Shown in pieces: positions 15,435 through 24,423 of a DNA stretch of 64,000 nucleotides. The notes below the pieces were generated by a model. It worked only from the letters and a program-made list of their open reading frames with translations, had not been told where the DNA came from and did not search any database. This DNA is from an uncultured Anaerolineae bacterium (GTDB lineage Bacteria; Chloroflexota; Anaerolineae; Aggregatilineales; Phototrophicaceae), in the NCBI GenBank assembly GCA_937995825.1, contig CALKJO010000009.1, positions 434,001 to 498,000 of the forward strand, in the 5' to 3' direction. Every line of letters begins with the position of its first letter. The first letter of the stretch is position 1. The position numbers were made by a program, and so were the translations under genes.

Positions 15435-17111
15435 GTGACCCAAGCGCTTGCAGACCTGCTCTACCCGCACATCGACACGACACCGGAGGACTGGTATCGC
15501 CGCTACCCGCCGCGCTCGCTGCCTGAAGGCGCATGGGTCACGCGCTTTGCGCCCAGCCCGACCGGATTCGTCCATATTGGCGGCATCTTCACCTCGCTGG
15601 TGGCGCGCCAGCTCGCGCACCAGACAGGCGGCGTTTTCATCCTGCGCATCGAGGACACCGATAAGAAGCGCGAAAAGGATGGCAGCGTTGAGGAGATCGT
15701 CCGCAATCTGAACAATTTTGGTCTGACGCCGGATGAGGGCATCGTCCAAGTCGATCCAGAGGAGCGCGAAGTCGGCGACTATGCGCCCTACACCCAGAGT
15801 GAGCGCATTGAAATTTACGAGTCGTTCGCTAAATTCCTAGTTGCGCGCGGACTCGCCTATCCCGCCTTCGACACCGAGGAGGAATTGGAGCGCCTGCGCA
15901 AGATTCAGGAAGCGCAGCGCCTCAAACCCGGCTACTACGGTTCATTCGCCAAGTGGCGCGATGCCGCGTTGGACGCGGTCAAAGCTGAACTCGATAAGGG
16001 CAGTCGTCCGGTGCTGCGGATTCGCGCCCCCTTTCCGACGGAGGAGCGGCTGCGCTTCACCGACGGCATCAAGGGCGATCTCGATCTGCCGGTCAACGAT
16101 CAGGATACCGTGCTGATCAAATCCAACCGCATTCCCACCTATCATTTCGCCGTCGTGGTCGATGATACGCTGATGCGCGTCAATCTGGTCATTCGCGGTG
16201 ATGAATGGCTGCCATCCGCGCCGCTGCACTTCCAGCTTTACCAGTATTTCGGCTTGACGCCGCCGCGCTTCGCCCATGTCGCGCCCATCGCCAAGATGGA
16301 TGGGGACAGCAAACGCAAGCTCTCCAAGCGCAAAGACCCGGAAGCCAACGTCACCTATTTCCATGAGCAGGGCTATCCGAAAGAGGCGGTCGCGGAGTAT
16401 CTGCTCAACCTCGCCAACAGCGCCTTTTACGAATGGCGCAAAGCCAACCCGACCGCGCCGCACACCGCGTATCAAGTGCGGCTGGACAACATGGGCGTGT
16501 CGAGTCCGCTGTTCGACTTGGTCAAGCTGAACGATGTCAGCAAGGACATCATCGCCAGCTACTCCGCTGAGCGCGTCTATGAAGAAGGCATGGCGTGGGC
16601 GCGCGTCCACAATCCACGCCTGGCAGCGATCCTTGAGCGGGACAAAGCATACACACTGCGCGTTTTCAACGTCGAGCGAACGGGCGATGCCCCGCGCAAG
16701 GACATCGTCAACTGGTCGGACATTGAGCGCGCCTGCGGCTTCTTCTTCGATGATCTGTTTGCCGAATCGATTGCTGCCAATGGCTATCCGATGCCGGAAA
16801 AAGTCCCGACTGAGGATATCGGCAGGATTTTGGAGGCGGTGATCGCCTTCGATCTGGCGCGCTCCAAAGAGGATTGGCTGGCGACAATGCGCGATCTGGC
16901 GGAGTCGCTCGGCTATGCGCGCGATGTCAAGACCTACAAGAAAAACCCGGAGTCATTCAAAGGGCATTTCGGGGATGTCATGATGGTAGTGCGCGTCGCG
17001 CTGACTGGTAAGACCAATACGCCCGATCTCTACGAGATTTTACAGACTCTCGGCGCAGAGCGCGCCGCCGAACGTCTGCGCGCCGCCGCAGCGCAGTTCG
17101 CCAGCGCGTAA
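15435..17111 (+). CDS. gltX: Glutamyl-tRNA synthetase
   Basis: A 558-residue class I aminoacyl-tRNA synthetase. The HIGH-type motif is in PSPTGFVHIGG (about residues 40-51) and the KMSKS-type loop is KLSKR at residues 295-299. It charges tRNA-Glu, and in bacteria lacking GlnRS also tRNA-Gln for later amidation; the sequence alone does not decide. It is longer than the usual 465-500 residues, with extra material mainly in the C-terminal anticodon-binding half. The start is GTG, one base after the rodA stop. Confidence 0.94.
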   Translation: MTQALADLLYPHIDTTPEDWYRRYPPRSLPEGAWVTRFAPSPTGFVHIGGIFTSLVARQLAHQTGGVFILRIEDTDKKREKDGSVEEIVRNLNNFGLTPDEGIVQVDPEEREVGDYAPYTQSERIEIYESFAKFLVARGLAYPAFDTEEELERLRKIQEAQRLKPGYYGSFAKWRDAALDAVKAELDKGSRPVLRIRAPFPTEERLRFTDGIKGDLDLPVNDQDTVLIKSNRIPTYHFAVVVDDTLMRVNLVIRGDEWLPSAPLHFQLYQYFGLTPPRFAHVAPIAKMDGDSKRKLSKRKDPEANVTYFHEQGYPKEAVAEYLLNLANSAFYEWRKANPTAPHTAYQVRLDNMGVSSPLFDLVKLNDVSKDIIASYSAERVYEEGMAWARVHNPRLAAILERDKAYTLRVFNVERTGDAPRKDIVNWSDIERACGFFFDDLFAESIAANGYPMPEKVPTEDIGRILEAVIAFDLARSKEDWLATMRDLAESLGYARDVKTYKKNPESFKGHFGDVMMVVRVALTGKTNTPDLYEILQTLGAERAAERLRAAAAQFASA

Positions 17112-17136
17112 CGCGCCGACGCCTCAGGAGCTAGAC

Positions 17137-18204
17137 ATGACCACCAGCATCCGCTCCCGAACTCGCGCCCGCGCGTATGCACTTGGCTACGCTGCGCGCC
17201 TCACTGCCCTGGCGGCTGCGCTGGCGCTGCTGATGGCGGCATCCGGCGTCAGCATCGGCGCGATCGGGCAGGGGCTGGCGCTGGCGCTGGTGGGCATGGG
17301 CGTGTACATCTCCTTCCGCGTCCTGAATTTCCCCGATCTGTCCGTGGATGGCTCGTTTCCGCTTGGCGGGGCGGCAGCGGCGGCGCTGATCGTCAATTGC
17401 GGTGTCAGCGCGGAGTGGACGCTGTTTGCGGCGCTGGCGGCGGGCGCGCTGTTGGGCTTATGCACAGCGCTGATCCATGTCCTGTTCAAAATCGACGGCT
17501 TGCTCGCCAGCATTATCGTCATGACCGGCGCATACACAGTCACGCTGCGCGTCATGACCAGCAGCAATATCCCCTTGATCAACCAGCGCACCATCCTGAC
17601 GCCCTATCAGCCAAGCGTCCGCGAGTGGGTGATCGCCAATTTCGGCGCGGAGGCGCGGCGCTTCGCCAACAATCTGGTTGAGATCGTCGTCTTTTCACTG
17701 GTGGTGATCGTCATGCTGCTGATTGTGCGCTGGTTTCTGCGCACTGAGATCGGCTTGACCCTGCGCGCCGCTGGCAAAAACCCCCAAATGGTGCGCGCCA
17801 TCGGCGTCGATCATCGGCTGATGATCATCGTCGGGCTGATGCTCTCCAACGGCTTATCCGGGCTTGCCGGCGCGCTGACCGTGCAGCAGTTGGGCTTTGC
17901 GGACGTACAGATGGGGATCGGTATTATCGTCCGAGGGCTGGCGGCGGTCATGATCGGCGAGACGTTGCTCCGTCCGCGCACTATCGGGCAGGGCATCCTC
18001 GCCGCCATCATCGGCATGATCGCGTTTGAAGTGCTGCGTGCCTGGGTTTTCGCCGCGCTGCGCTTGGAAGCCGCCGACATTCGCTTGATGAGCGCGGTTG
18101 TCGTGCTGATCGCGCTCGCTGCGCCAGGCGTGCTGCGGAACATCGCGCAGCGCCGCAAAACAACTGTGATCGAGTCTCGTGATGCTCAAACTGACCGACG
18201 TTGA
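17137..18204 (+). CDS. ABC transporter permease, TrpY/COG4120 type
   Basis: A 355-residue integral membrane protein with about nine hydrophobic helices. The segment YISFRVLNFPDLSVDGSFPL is a hallmark of the COG4120 permease family, distantly related to LivH/LivM. It pairs with the ATPase that overlaps its 3' end and with the binding protein after that, forming a complete three-gene importer. AGGAG lies seven bases before the ATG. Known relatives include the TrpXYZ tryptophan importer and uncharacterised amino-acid-like importers; the substrate is not determined here. Confidence 0.88.
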   Translation: MTTSIRSRTRARAYALGYAARLTALAAALALLMAASGVSIGAIGQGLALALVGMGVYISFRVLNFPDLSVDGSFPLGGAAAAALIVNCGVSAEWTLFAALAAGALLGLCTALIHVLFKIDGLLASIIVMTGAYTVTLRVMTSSNIPLINQRTILTPYQPSVREWVIANFGAEARRFANNLVEIVVFSLVVIVMLLIVRWFLRTEIGLTLRAAGKNPQMVRAIGVDHRLMIIVGLMLSNGLSGLAGALTVQQLGFADVQMGIGIIVRGLAAVMIGETLLRPRTIGQGILAAIIGMIAFEVLRAWVFAALRLEAADIRLMSAVVVLIALAAPGVLRNIAQRRKTTVIESRDAQTDRR

Positions 18205-18976
18205 AGTTGTCTTTAACCCTAACACACCATACGAAGTTCGGGCGCTGCGCGGCTTGAGCCTGAAGGTCGAGCGGGGCGATTTTGTGACCGTGATCGGCGC
18301 AAACGGCGCGGGCAAAAGCACGCTCTTCAACGCCATCGCTGGCACGATTACGCCGACGCGCGGGACGATTCAGCTCAACAACCGCGACATTACCCGCACA
18401 CCGGAGCATGTCCGATCCGCGCGGATCGGGCGCGTCTTTCAAAATCCGCTGCTGGGGACGTGTCCAGGCTTGACTGTCCATGAAAACCTCGCGCTCGCCG
18501 CCAGACGCGGTCGGCGGCGCGGGCTACGTCCGGGCGTCAAACGCGCCGAGCGCAGCGTCTTTGCCGATCTGCTTGCAATGGTCGGCATGGGGCTGGAAAC
18601 GCGCCTTGACAGCGATGTCGGACTGCTCTCCGGCGGTCAGCGCCAAGCGATCACCCTGCTGATGGCGACGCTTGCAGACCCGGATATGCTGCTGCTGGAT
18701 GAACACACTGCCGCGCTCGACCCGAACGCCGCCGCGCAGATCATCGATCTGACCGTCAGCCTTGCCGCCGAACGTCACCTGACCGTGATCATGATCACCC
18801 ACAGTATGCAGCAGGCGGTCAGCGTCGGCTCGCGCATCGTCATGATGAATCGCGGCGAGCTGGTCTTTGAAATCTGCGGCGGCGAACGCGCAGCGATCAC
18901 GGCGGATGATCTGGTGCGCCGTTTCCGCGATCTTGCCAGAGGGGATGAATTGTCGGATCGATCTTTGTTAGAATAG
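18182..18976 (+). CDS. ABC transporter ATP-binding protein, TrpZ/COG1101 type
   Basis: A 264-residue ABC ATPase. Walker A is GANGAGKS (about residues 39-46), the signature is LSGGQRQ, Walker B is MLLLDEHTAALD and the switch His is in MITHSMQQA. The DEHTAALDPN wording is typical of the COG1101 branch that energises COG4120 permeases. The gene overlaps the permease 3' end by 23 bases. A GTG directly before the ATG (18179) is an equally possible start. The N-terminal loop is specific to this branch. Confidence 0.9.
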   Translation: MLKLTDVEVVFNPNTPYEVRALRGLSLKVERGDFVTVIGANGAGKSTLFNAIAGTITPTRGTIQLNNRDITRTPEHVRSARIGRVFQNPLLGTCPGLTVHENLALAARRGRRRGLRPGVKRAERSVFADLLAMVGMGLETRLDSDVGLLSGGQRQAITLLMATLADPDMLLLDEHTAALDPNAAAQIIDLTVSLAAERHLTVIMITHSMQQAVSVGSRIVMMNRGELVFEICGGERAAITADDLVRRFRDLARGDELSDRSLLE

Positions 18977-19012
18977 GGTCGTCGCAAAAACAACCCATTG
19001 GAGAATGTTTTT

Positions 19013-20134
19013 ATGCTGCGTAAACTTGTCTTACTCACTTTTGCGCTCGCTTGTCTGTCCATCGGCGGGGCGGCGGTCGCTCAGGATGATGTCCCGGTCA
19101 TCGGTTTCATGCAGTTCGTGTCACATCCGGCGCTCAACGCCGGGCGCGATGGCGCGGTCGAAGTCCTCAATGCCGCCGGCTACGTCGATGGCGAGACCGC
19201 CCGCTTCATTTTCGCCAACGGCGAAGGCGACATCCCCACCCTGACCACGATTGCCAACAGCTTCATCGATCAAGGCGTCGATCTGATCATCGCCACCAGC
19301 ACACCGGCAGCGCAAGCGGCACTGAACGCCACGCTGCCGCTGGAAGGTCCGCCAGTCATTTACAATATTGTCACCTCGCCCTACGGCGCGGGGCTGGCGC
19401 AGAAAGAATGTGTCCATCCAGCTTGGATCACCGGCACACAGGCGCTCGCGCCGTATGAAGACACCGTGCCGCTGATCTTCGACATCGTCCCCGATGCCGA
19501 CACGGTGGGCTACATTTACAACACCGCCGAAGCCAACTCGGTCGCCAATACCAACATCCTGCTGCCACTTTTCGAAACGCTCGGTCTGACGGCAGAGATT
19601 CAGACGATCTCAACTTCGGCTGAGGTCACCACTGCGGCTGAAGCGCTGGTCTCGCGCGGCGTTGATGTGTTTTACGTCGCCACCGACAGCACTGTGGTTG
19701 CAGGTCTGGAGGCGCTGATCCAGGTCGCCAATGAGAATGAAATCCCCGTGATCGCCAGCGATCCATCGAGCGCGGCGCGCGGCGCGGTGCTGGCGCAGGG
19801 TTTGGACTATATGCAGGAGGGGCGCGACGCCGGTCGTATGGCAGTAGCGTTCCTCAGAGGCGAATTCGATCTGGCAACGGCGCGCATTAGCCGTCAGCGC
19901 ACTAATCTGCTCGCGGTTAATCTGGATGCCGCCGCTGAGCAGGGCGTCACCGTGCCGGAGGCGCTGCTGGAGCGCGCTGGCATCATCATCGAGAACGGCG
20001 CAACGCGCATGGCGGAACCCGAAATGATAAGCGAGGACGCGCGCGCTGAAGCCGACGCCGCGTTCATCGCCGCGCTGGTCTGCTCGGAGGAAGAGATCGC
20101 CGCGCAGATGGCGGAAATTGAAGCCGGCGGCTGA
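19013..20134 (+). CDS. ABC transporter substrate-binding protein, ABC_sub_bind family
   Basis: A 373-residue exported protein. A signal peptide occupies residues 1-24 (Lys/Arg, hydrophobic core, then AVAQ cleavage). The mature part follows the PF04392/COG2984 fold, a type I periplasmic binding protein related to TrpX. Four Cys are present, two late in the chain. ATG 19013 is supported by GGAG nine bases upstream; an earlier TTG is rejected. It ends the importer operon, followed by a strong hairpin. The ligand is probably an amino acid or small aromatic compound by family analogy only. Confidence 0.9.
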   Translation: MLRKLVLLTFALACLSIGGAAVAQDDVPVIGFMQFVSHPALNAGRDGAVEVLNAAGYVDGETARFIFANGEGDIPTLTTIANSFIDQGVDLIIATSTPAAQAALNATLPLEGPPVIYNIVTSPYGAGLAQKECVHPAWITGTQALAPYEDTVPLIFDIVPDADTVGYIYNTAEANSVANTNILLPLFETLGLTAEIQTISTSAEVTTAAEALVSRGVDVFYVATDSTVVAGLEALIQVANENEIPVIASDPSSAARGAVLAQGLDYMQEGRDAGRMAVAFLRGEFDLATARISRQRTNLLAVNLDAAAEQGVTVPEALLERAGIIIENGATRMAEPEMISEDARAEADAAFIAALVCSEEEIAAQMAEIEAGG

Positions 20135-20151
20135 GCCATCGTCTGCGTTCA

Positions 20152-20180
20152 GGGGACGCTCCGGCGTCCCCACAGCTTTT
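20152..20180 (+). terminator. Hairpin terminator after the TrpXYZ-like importer
   Basis: Eight-base perfect arms GGGGACGC and GCGTCCCC (20152-20159, 20164-20171) enclose a four-base TCCG loop, followed by a short T-rich tail. It lies between convergent genes. The minus-strand tail has no T run right after the stem, so it serves mainly the plus-strand operon. Confidence 0.75.
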
Positions 20181-21279
20181 AAAAGCCCTTGAGCGCCGCG
20201 CAAAACCGCTCGATGCCCTCGATCAAGTCCGGCTCTGGCAGCATCGCAAAACAGAGACGCAGCGTTTGATCATCCTTCGGCTGCGCATACGACAGACTCC
20301 CGCGCATGACTGAGACATCGCGCGCCGCTGCCGCTTGCTCGACCTCAGACGCGGTGATGCCCTCTGGCAGGCGCAGCCATAGGAAGTAGCCGCCGTTAGG
20401 CGCGCTCCACATCAGCCAATCGGGAGCATGTTCCCGCAGCGCCGCCATCACCGTGTCATGTTTGCGCTTGAGCATGGCGCGCACGACCTCAAGCTGCCCA
20501 TCGATCTCGCCTGACGCCATGTAATCCGCGACCAGATCGGCACTCAGCACTGGCGTCGAGTTGGTATGATAGCCGAGGAAGCGCTTGATCCACGCGGTGG
20601 ACGCCCAAATCCAGCCCAAGCGCAGCGACGGCATGAGGATTTTCGACACCGACGCCGTCAGCGCGACATGTTCGCCGCCTAAGTCGAAGGTCTTGAGCGC
20701 CGGCGGCGGCGGATCGCCATAATACAAAACCTGATAGGTGGCATCCTCCAGCGCCAGCACATCATACTGCGCCGCGAGCCGCGCCAGCCCCGCCCGATTC
20801 GCCGCCGTCGCGCAGTTCCCCGTCGGGTTGTGATAGCTCGGTATCGTATAGATCAGCCTGACTCGTCCAGCATAGCGCTTCAGGGCAGACTCCAGCGCGT
20901 CCAGATCGATTCCGTCTGCGCCCATCGGCACGCCGATCACCTCGACGTGGCTCATCTTCAGCAGATGCACCGCGAAAAAGAAGGTTGGCTCCTCGACCAA
21001 GACGACGTCGCCCGGTTGCGCCACCGTTCGGCACGCCAGATCGATGCCGTAGAGCGTGCCGGGGATGATCATCAGCTCATCCGGCGGGACGTGTGCGCTT
21101 AAAGAGCGCGTCAGGAAGTCCGCGACCGGCTCGCGCACGGACGCGACTCCTTGCAGCGCTCCAGTGTACTGCATCCCGCGCCCCGACTCGAAAACGCCCT
21201 CCAAATGTTCCAGCAGCCGCCCGCGCGGCACGAGCGACAAGTCGGGGTAGCCGGTGTTCAAGTCAAATTTCAGGGACAT
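20179..21279 (-). CDS. PLP-dependent class I/II aminotransferase
   Basis: A 366-residue fold type I aminotransferase. The PLP Lys is in SVSKILMPSLRLGW. The YTIPSYHNPTGN and EDATYQVLYYGD blocks match the 2-aminoadipate / aromatic aminotransferase (LysN, ARO8-like) group, which also includes MocR catalytic domains; no helix-turn-helix is attached here. It transfers amino groups between an amino acid and a 2-oxo acid. It lies 5 bases after the GT4 glycosyltransferase on the same strand. The exact substrate is unclear. Confidence 0.87.
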   Translation of the reverse strand: MSLKFDLNTGYPDLSLVPRGRLLEHLEGVFESGRGMQYTGALQGVASVREPVADFLTRSLSAHVPPDELMIIPGTLYGIDLACRTVAQPGDVVLVEEPTFFFAVHLLKMSHVEVIGVPMGADGIDLDALESALKRYAGRVRLIYTIPSYHNPTGNCATAANRAGLARLAAQYDVLALEDATYQVLYYGDPPPPALKTFDLGGEHVALTASVSKILMPSLRLGWIWASTAWIKRFLGYHTNSTPVLSADLVADYMASGEIDGQLEVVRAMLKRKHDTVMAALREHAPDWLMWSAPNGGYFLWLRLPEGITASEVEQAAAARDVSVMRGSLSYAQPKDDQTLRLCFAMLPEPDLIEGIERFCAALKGF

Positions 21280-21284
21280 AACGC

Positions 21285-22466
21285 CTATCCATTTCGCTGC
21301 ACCTGCGCATAGATCGTCTCCAAACGGCTCATAACGGCGTCCTCGCTGAAACGTTCGACACAGCGCGCTCGAATGCGCGCTGGATCGTATGCCGAGTAAT
21401 TCGCTCGCAGCCGTCGCATCGCGTCCGCCAGCGCGTTCACATCGCGAGTCGGGACAAGGATGCCGTTGTCGTCGTCTACAAAGTCATCGGGTCCGCCGGA
21501 TCGGGTGGAGACGACGGGCAGCCCGCACGCCATTGCCTCGATGAGCGTGACGCCGAAGGTTTCGACAAAACTTGACGACACCAGCGCGTGCGATCGATGC
21601 AGCAGATCGCGCACGCCCTCACGCGATAGCAGACCTGTAAACTCAACCTGCTTAGTCAAGCCATGCTGGTGTACGCGCATTTCCATTTGCCTGCGCAATA
21701 CACCGTCACCACCCAATACCAATCGAGCATCTTTGCCCAAGAAACCAATGGCAAATGCGTCGATTAAGACATCAAGCAGTTTCTGCTTGGCAAAGTTCGA
21801 GATCGAGCAGAAAACAAAAGGTGCTTGAGCCGGCGGAGTCGGGGCGGGTGTGAAAAATGTCACATTAATGATATTTCCAATCACATCAACCGCCCGATCC
21901 GGCGCATATACGCCCACAGCACGCGCCAGGTTACCACTAACCGCAAGCCGGCTGTCGATATGCGTCAATACATCACGGATTATTTTAGGCTGACCTGGGA
22001 AAATGATCAGATTTTCAATATAGCTGCTCGAATGCTCGGTCAGCACCACCGGCACGCCGCGCTTTGCCCTGATCGACGCCGCCACATGACCGCCGTAGAA
22101 AATATTGTGAGCATGGATCACATCGGGACGACCGTGCGCCCGAACATAGGCATCGTAGGCGCGCAAGCCCGCCCCCGCCACCAGCGGCGCGACGATGGGC
22201 GGCAGCGGGCGCGGAAACCAGCCCCAATGCATCCGGTAGACGGGAAAATCGGTGTATTCCGGCTCGCGGCTCATCCCCAGAATATCACGCAGGGCATGGG
22301 CTCTGCCGCGCTGGACATGCTCCAGCGTCACGTTGATGCGCGGCATGACGATCACGCCGACCTGATGTCCGCGCCGGCGCAGCGCATCCGCCTGCTCATG
22401 AAAAAAAACTCCAGTAACGGGGCGGCGCTGGCTGGGGTAGAATGAAGGCATCAGTAGGACATGCAT
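21285..22466 (-). CDS. Glycosyltransferase family 4 protein
   Basis: A 393-residue GT-B fold transferase. The N-terminal acceptor domain has PSFYPSQRRPVTGVFFHEQ. The C-terminal donor domain has the EX7E-type segment SFVETFGVTLIEAMACGLPVV. Members move a sugar from a nucleotide sugar to a lipid-linked glycan. ATG 22466 is favoured because the strand MHVLLMPSFYP is the expected first beta-strand. The start region faces and overlaps the start of the divergent GT4 gene, so both promoters must lie within coding DNA. Confidence 0.85.
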   Translation of the reverse strand: MHVLLMPSFYPSQRRPVTGVFFHEQADALRRRGHQVGVIVMPRINVTLEHVQRGRAHALRDILGMSREPEYTDFPVYRMHWGWFPRPLPPIVAPLVAGAGLRAYDAYVRAHGRPDVIHAHNIFYGGHVAASIRAKRGVPVVLTEHSSSYIENLIIFPGQPKIIRDVLTHIDSRLAVSGNLARAVGVYAPDRAVDVIGNIINVTFFTPAPTPPAQAPFVFCSISNFAKQKLLDVLIDAFAIGFLGKDARLVLGGDGVLRRQMEMRVHQHGLTKQVEFTGLLSREGVRDLLHRSHALVSSSFVETFGVTLIEAMACGLPVVSTRSGGPDDFVDDDNGILVPTRDVNALADAMRRLRANYSAYDPARIRARCVERFSEDAVMSRLETIYAQVQRNG

Positions 22467-23676
22467 GTATCGGATTCCACACGGCATGAGGCATCGAATT
22501 TGTGTAATATCGCTCGCCGTTCCGATTGAACTGGACGGGCGGGTGCAGCGGCAGGTCGAATATCTCGCCCCTAATTACCATATCACCTATATTGGATATG
22601 GCAAGATGCCAGATGCATGGACGGAAGTCGAATGGCGACCCGTTGATCGCAGCGACTCGCTGCCGCGCCAAATGATCGACCGACTACTGCTGGCAGGTGG
22701 GCGCATCATAACACCTCTTTACGATCTCTGGTTTGAGACGCGGCGGCGCTATCAGCAAGGGTTTGCCTACGTGCTTGACGCTCGTCCAGACCTGATCCTG
22801 GTCAACGACTGGGCAGCGCTGGCATTTGGCGCACGCGCCGCCGAACAGCTTGGCGTTCCGCTAATTTTCGACATGCATGAGTATTGGGCACTGGAGAATG
22901 AGACGAGCCGACTGTGGATGATGTTCTTTGCGCCTATGATCCGCCATTTCCTGCGCAAACATGCGCCAAAGGTCAGCGCGTCTATCACGGTCTCTGCGCC
23001 GATAGCCCGCCGTTATCACGCTGATCACAGCATTGATCCCATTTTGCTCTACAACGCGCCCAAACCAGCCCAAGTTATCCAGCACGCGCTTGATCCAGAC
23101 CACATCAAGCTGATCTATCACGGCGCAGCAGGGCGCAATCGCCATTTAGAAACGATGATCGACGCCGCTGCGATCACCGATCCACGTTACCACCTCTATC
23201 TTATGCTGGTCACAACCACCAACGGCGACTATGTCGATGAACTCAAGCAGTATGCCGAGCGCAGCGCGCCGGGGCGGGTGACCTTCTTGTCCAGCGTGCC
23301 GCCTACCGAGATCGTCCAAACCATTGCCGACTACGATATGGAATTGGCGTTCATCCCTCCTACAACATACAATTATGAGATGGCAATGCCCAACAAGCTT
23401 TTTGAAGCGCTCGCTGCCGGGCTTGCTGTCTGTGTTGGTCCGTCTTTGGCGATGGCAGAGTTCGTTCGGGAGCATCGCTGCGGCGTCGTAACACCCGATT
23501 TTACGGCGGCGGGGCTGGCAGAAACGTTGAACCATCTCTCCCCTAGCGAGATCGACGCTTTGCGTCGTGCCGCGTATGTTCTCGGCGGACAAATCAACGC
23601 AGATACTGAGATGGCGAAACTCACCGATTTATGTCGCCATTTGCTCGCTGGGCAGCGCGAAGGCGCGCAGTCATGA
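22465..23676 (+). CDS. Glycosyltransferase (GT4-like), divergent pair member
   Basis: A 403-residue GT-B transferase with a recognisable donor-domain end (PNKLFEALAAGLAVCVGPS, then EFVREHRCGVV). It fits glycan assembly at the cell surface. ATG 22465 has AGGA five bases upstream; ATG 22486 is an alternative closer to the first beta-strand. Its first codon overlaps the first codon of the opposite-strand glycosyltransferase in a CATG palindrome. Its stop overlaps the methyltransferase start (ATGA). Confidence 0.8.
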   Translation: MYRIPHGMRHRICVISLAVPIELDGRVQRQVEYLAPNYHITYIGYGKMPDAWTEVEWRPVDRSDSLPRQMIDRLLLAGGRIITPLYDLWFETRRRYQQGFAYVLDARPDLILVNDWAALAFGARAAEQLGVPLIFDMHEYWALENETSRLWMMFFAPMIRHFLRKHAPKVSASITVSAPIARRYHADHSIDPILLYNAPKPAQVIQHALDPDHIKLIYHGAAGRNRHLETMIDAAAITDPRYHLYLMLVTTTNGDYVDELKQYAERSAPGRVTFLSSVPPTEIVQTIADYDMELAFIPPTTYNYEMAMPNKLFEALAAGLAVCVGPSLAMAEFVREHRCGVVTPDFTAAGLAETLNHLSPSEIDALRRAAYVLGGQINADTEMAKLTDLCRHLLAGQREGAQS

Positions 23677-24419
23677 CTGCGCCGATCAACCCATCCCCAT
23701 TCATCGGCGTCGGTGTCACCAAGCCGCTCGACCGCTATGGCGACATGCTGATCATGGCAGATCGCGGTCTGCATGGGCAGATCGCCGCGCTGGTCGCCGC
23801 AACGCTCCCGAAGGGCGCGCGCATCCTCGATTTTGGCGCGGGTCAGGGCGCGCTGTCGCAGCGTCTGCACGATCTGGGCTACAGCGTGCTGGCGGTGGAC
23901 ATCGACGCGGCGCAGTTCAAAGCCGGCGTCCCATTTGAAGCGCTCGACTTCAACCGACCCGATCAGGTCGCCGCATTTCACGCGCGCCATCAGGGTCAGT
24001 TTGACCTCGTTCTGGGCGTTGAAATCATCGAACACATTGAAAATCCCTGGCAGTATGTCCGCGATCTGAAAAACCTGACCAAGCCTGGCGGCTGGATCAT
24101 CATCTCAACTCCGAATATCACGTCCTGGTTTTCAAGGCTGGTGTTTCTGCTGCAGGGTCGCTTTCATCAGTTTGAAGACCACGATTACAGCTATGGTCAT
24201 ATCAACCCGGTGACCGCCGCCGAACTGCGCTATATCTGTGAGCGCACCGGGCTGACCGTCGAGCGCATCCAGCCCGGCGGCTGGCTGCCGCGCCTCTGGC
24301 TGACCGCCAACCCTGTTCGGCTGCTTTTTCACCTGATCGGCTTCGCGCTGTCTTTTGGGATGCGCGGCATGAAGTCTGGATGGTGCATTATCGCCCTCAT
24401 TCGCAATCCGGAGCGCTGA
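23673..24419 (+). CDS. SAM-dependent class I methyltransferase
   Basis: A 248-residue Methyltransf_23-type enzyme. Motif I is ILDFGAGQGALS (about residues 49-60). The acidic end of strand 2 is AVDIDAAQF. The post-motif segment is LVLGVEIIEHIENPWQY, and WIIISTPNITSW follows. It probably methylates a sugar or glycan carrier, given neighbours on both sides. ATG 23673 overlaps the glycosyltransferase stop by 4 bases, so an upstream in-frame start is unnecessary. It is followed after 4 bases by asnB. Confidence 0.85.
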   Translation: MTAPINPSPFIGVGVTKPLDRYGDMLIMADRGLHGQIAALVAATLPKGARILDFGAGQGALSQRLHDLGYSVLAVDIDAAQFKAGVPFEALDFNRPDQVAAFHARHQGQFDLVLGVEIIEHIENPWQYVRDLKNLTKPGGWIIISTPNITSWFSRLVFLLQGRFHQFEDHDYSYGHINPVTAAELRYICERTGLTVERIQPGGWLPRLWLTANPVRLLFHLIGFALSFGMRGMKSGWCIIALIRNPER

Positions 24420-24423
24420 CTCT

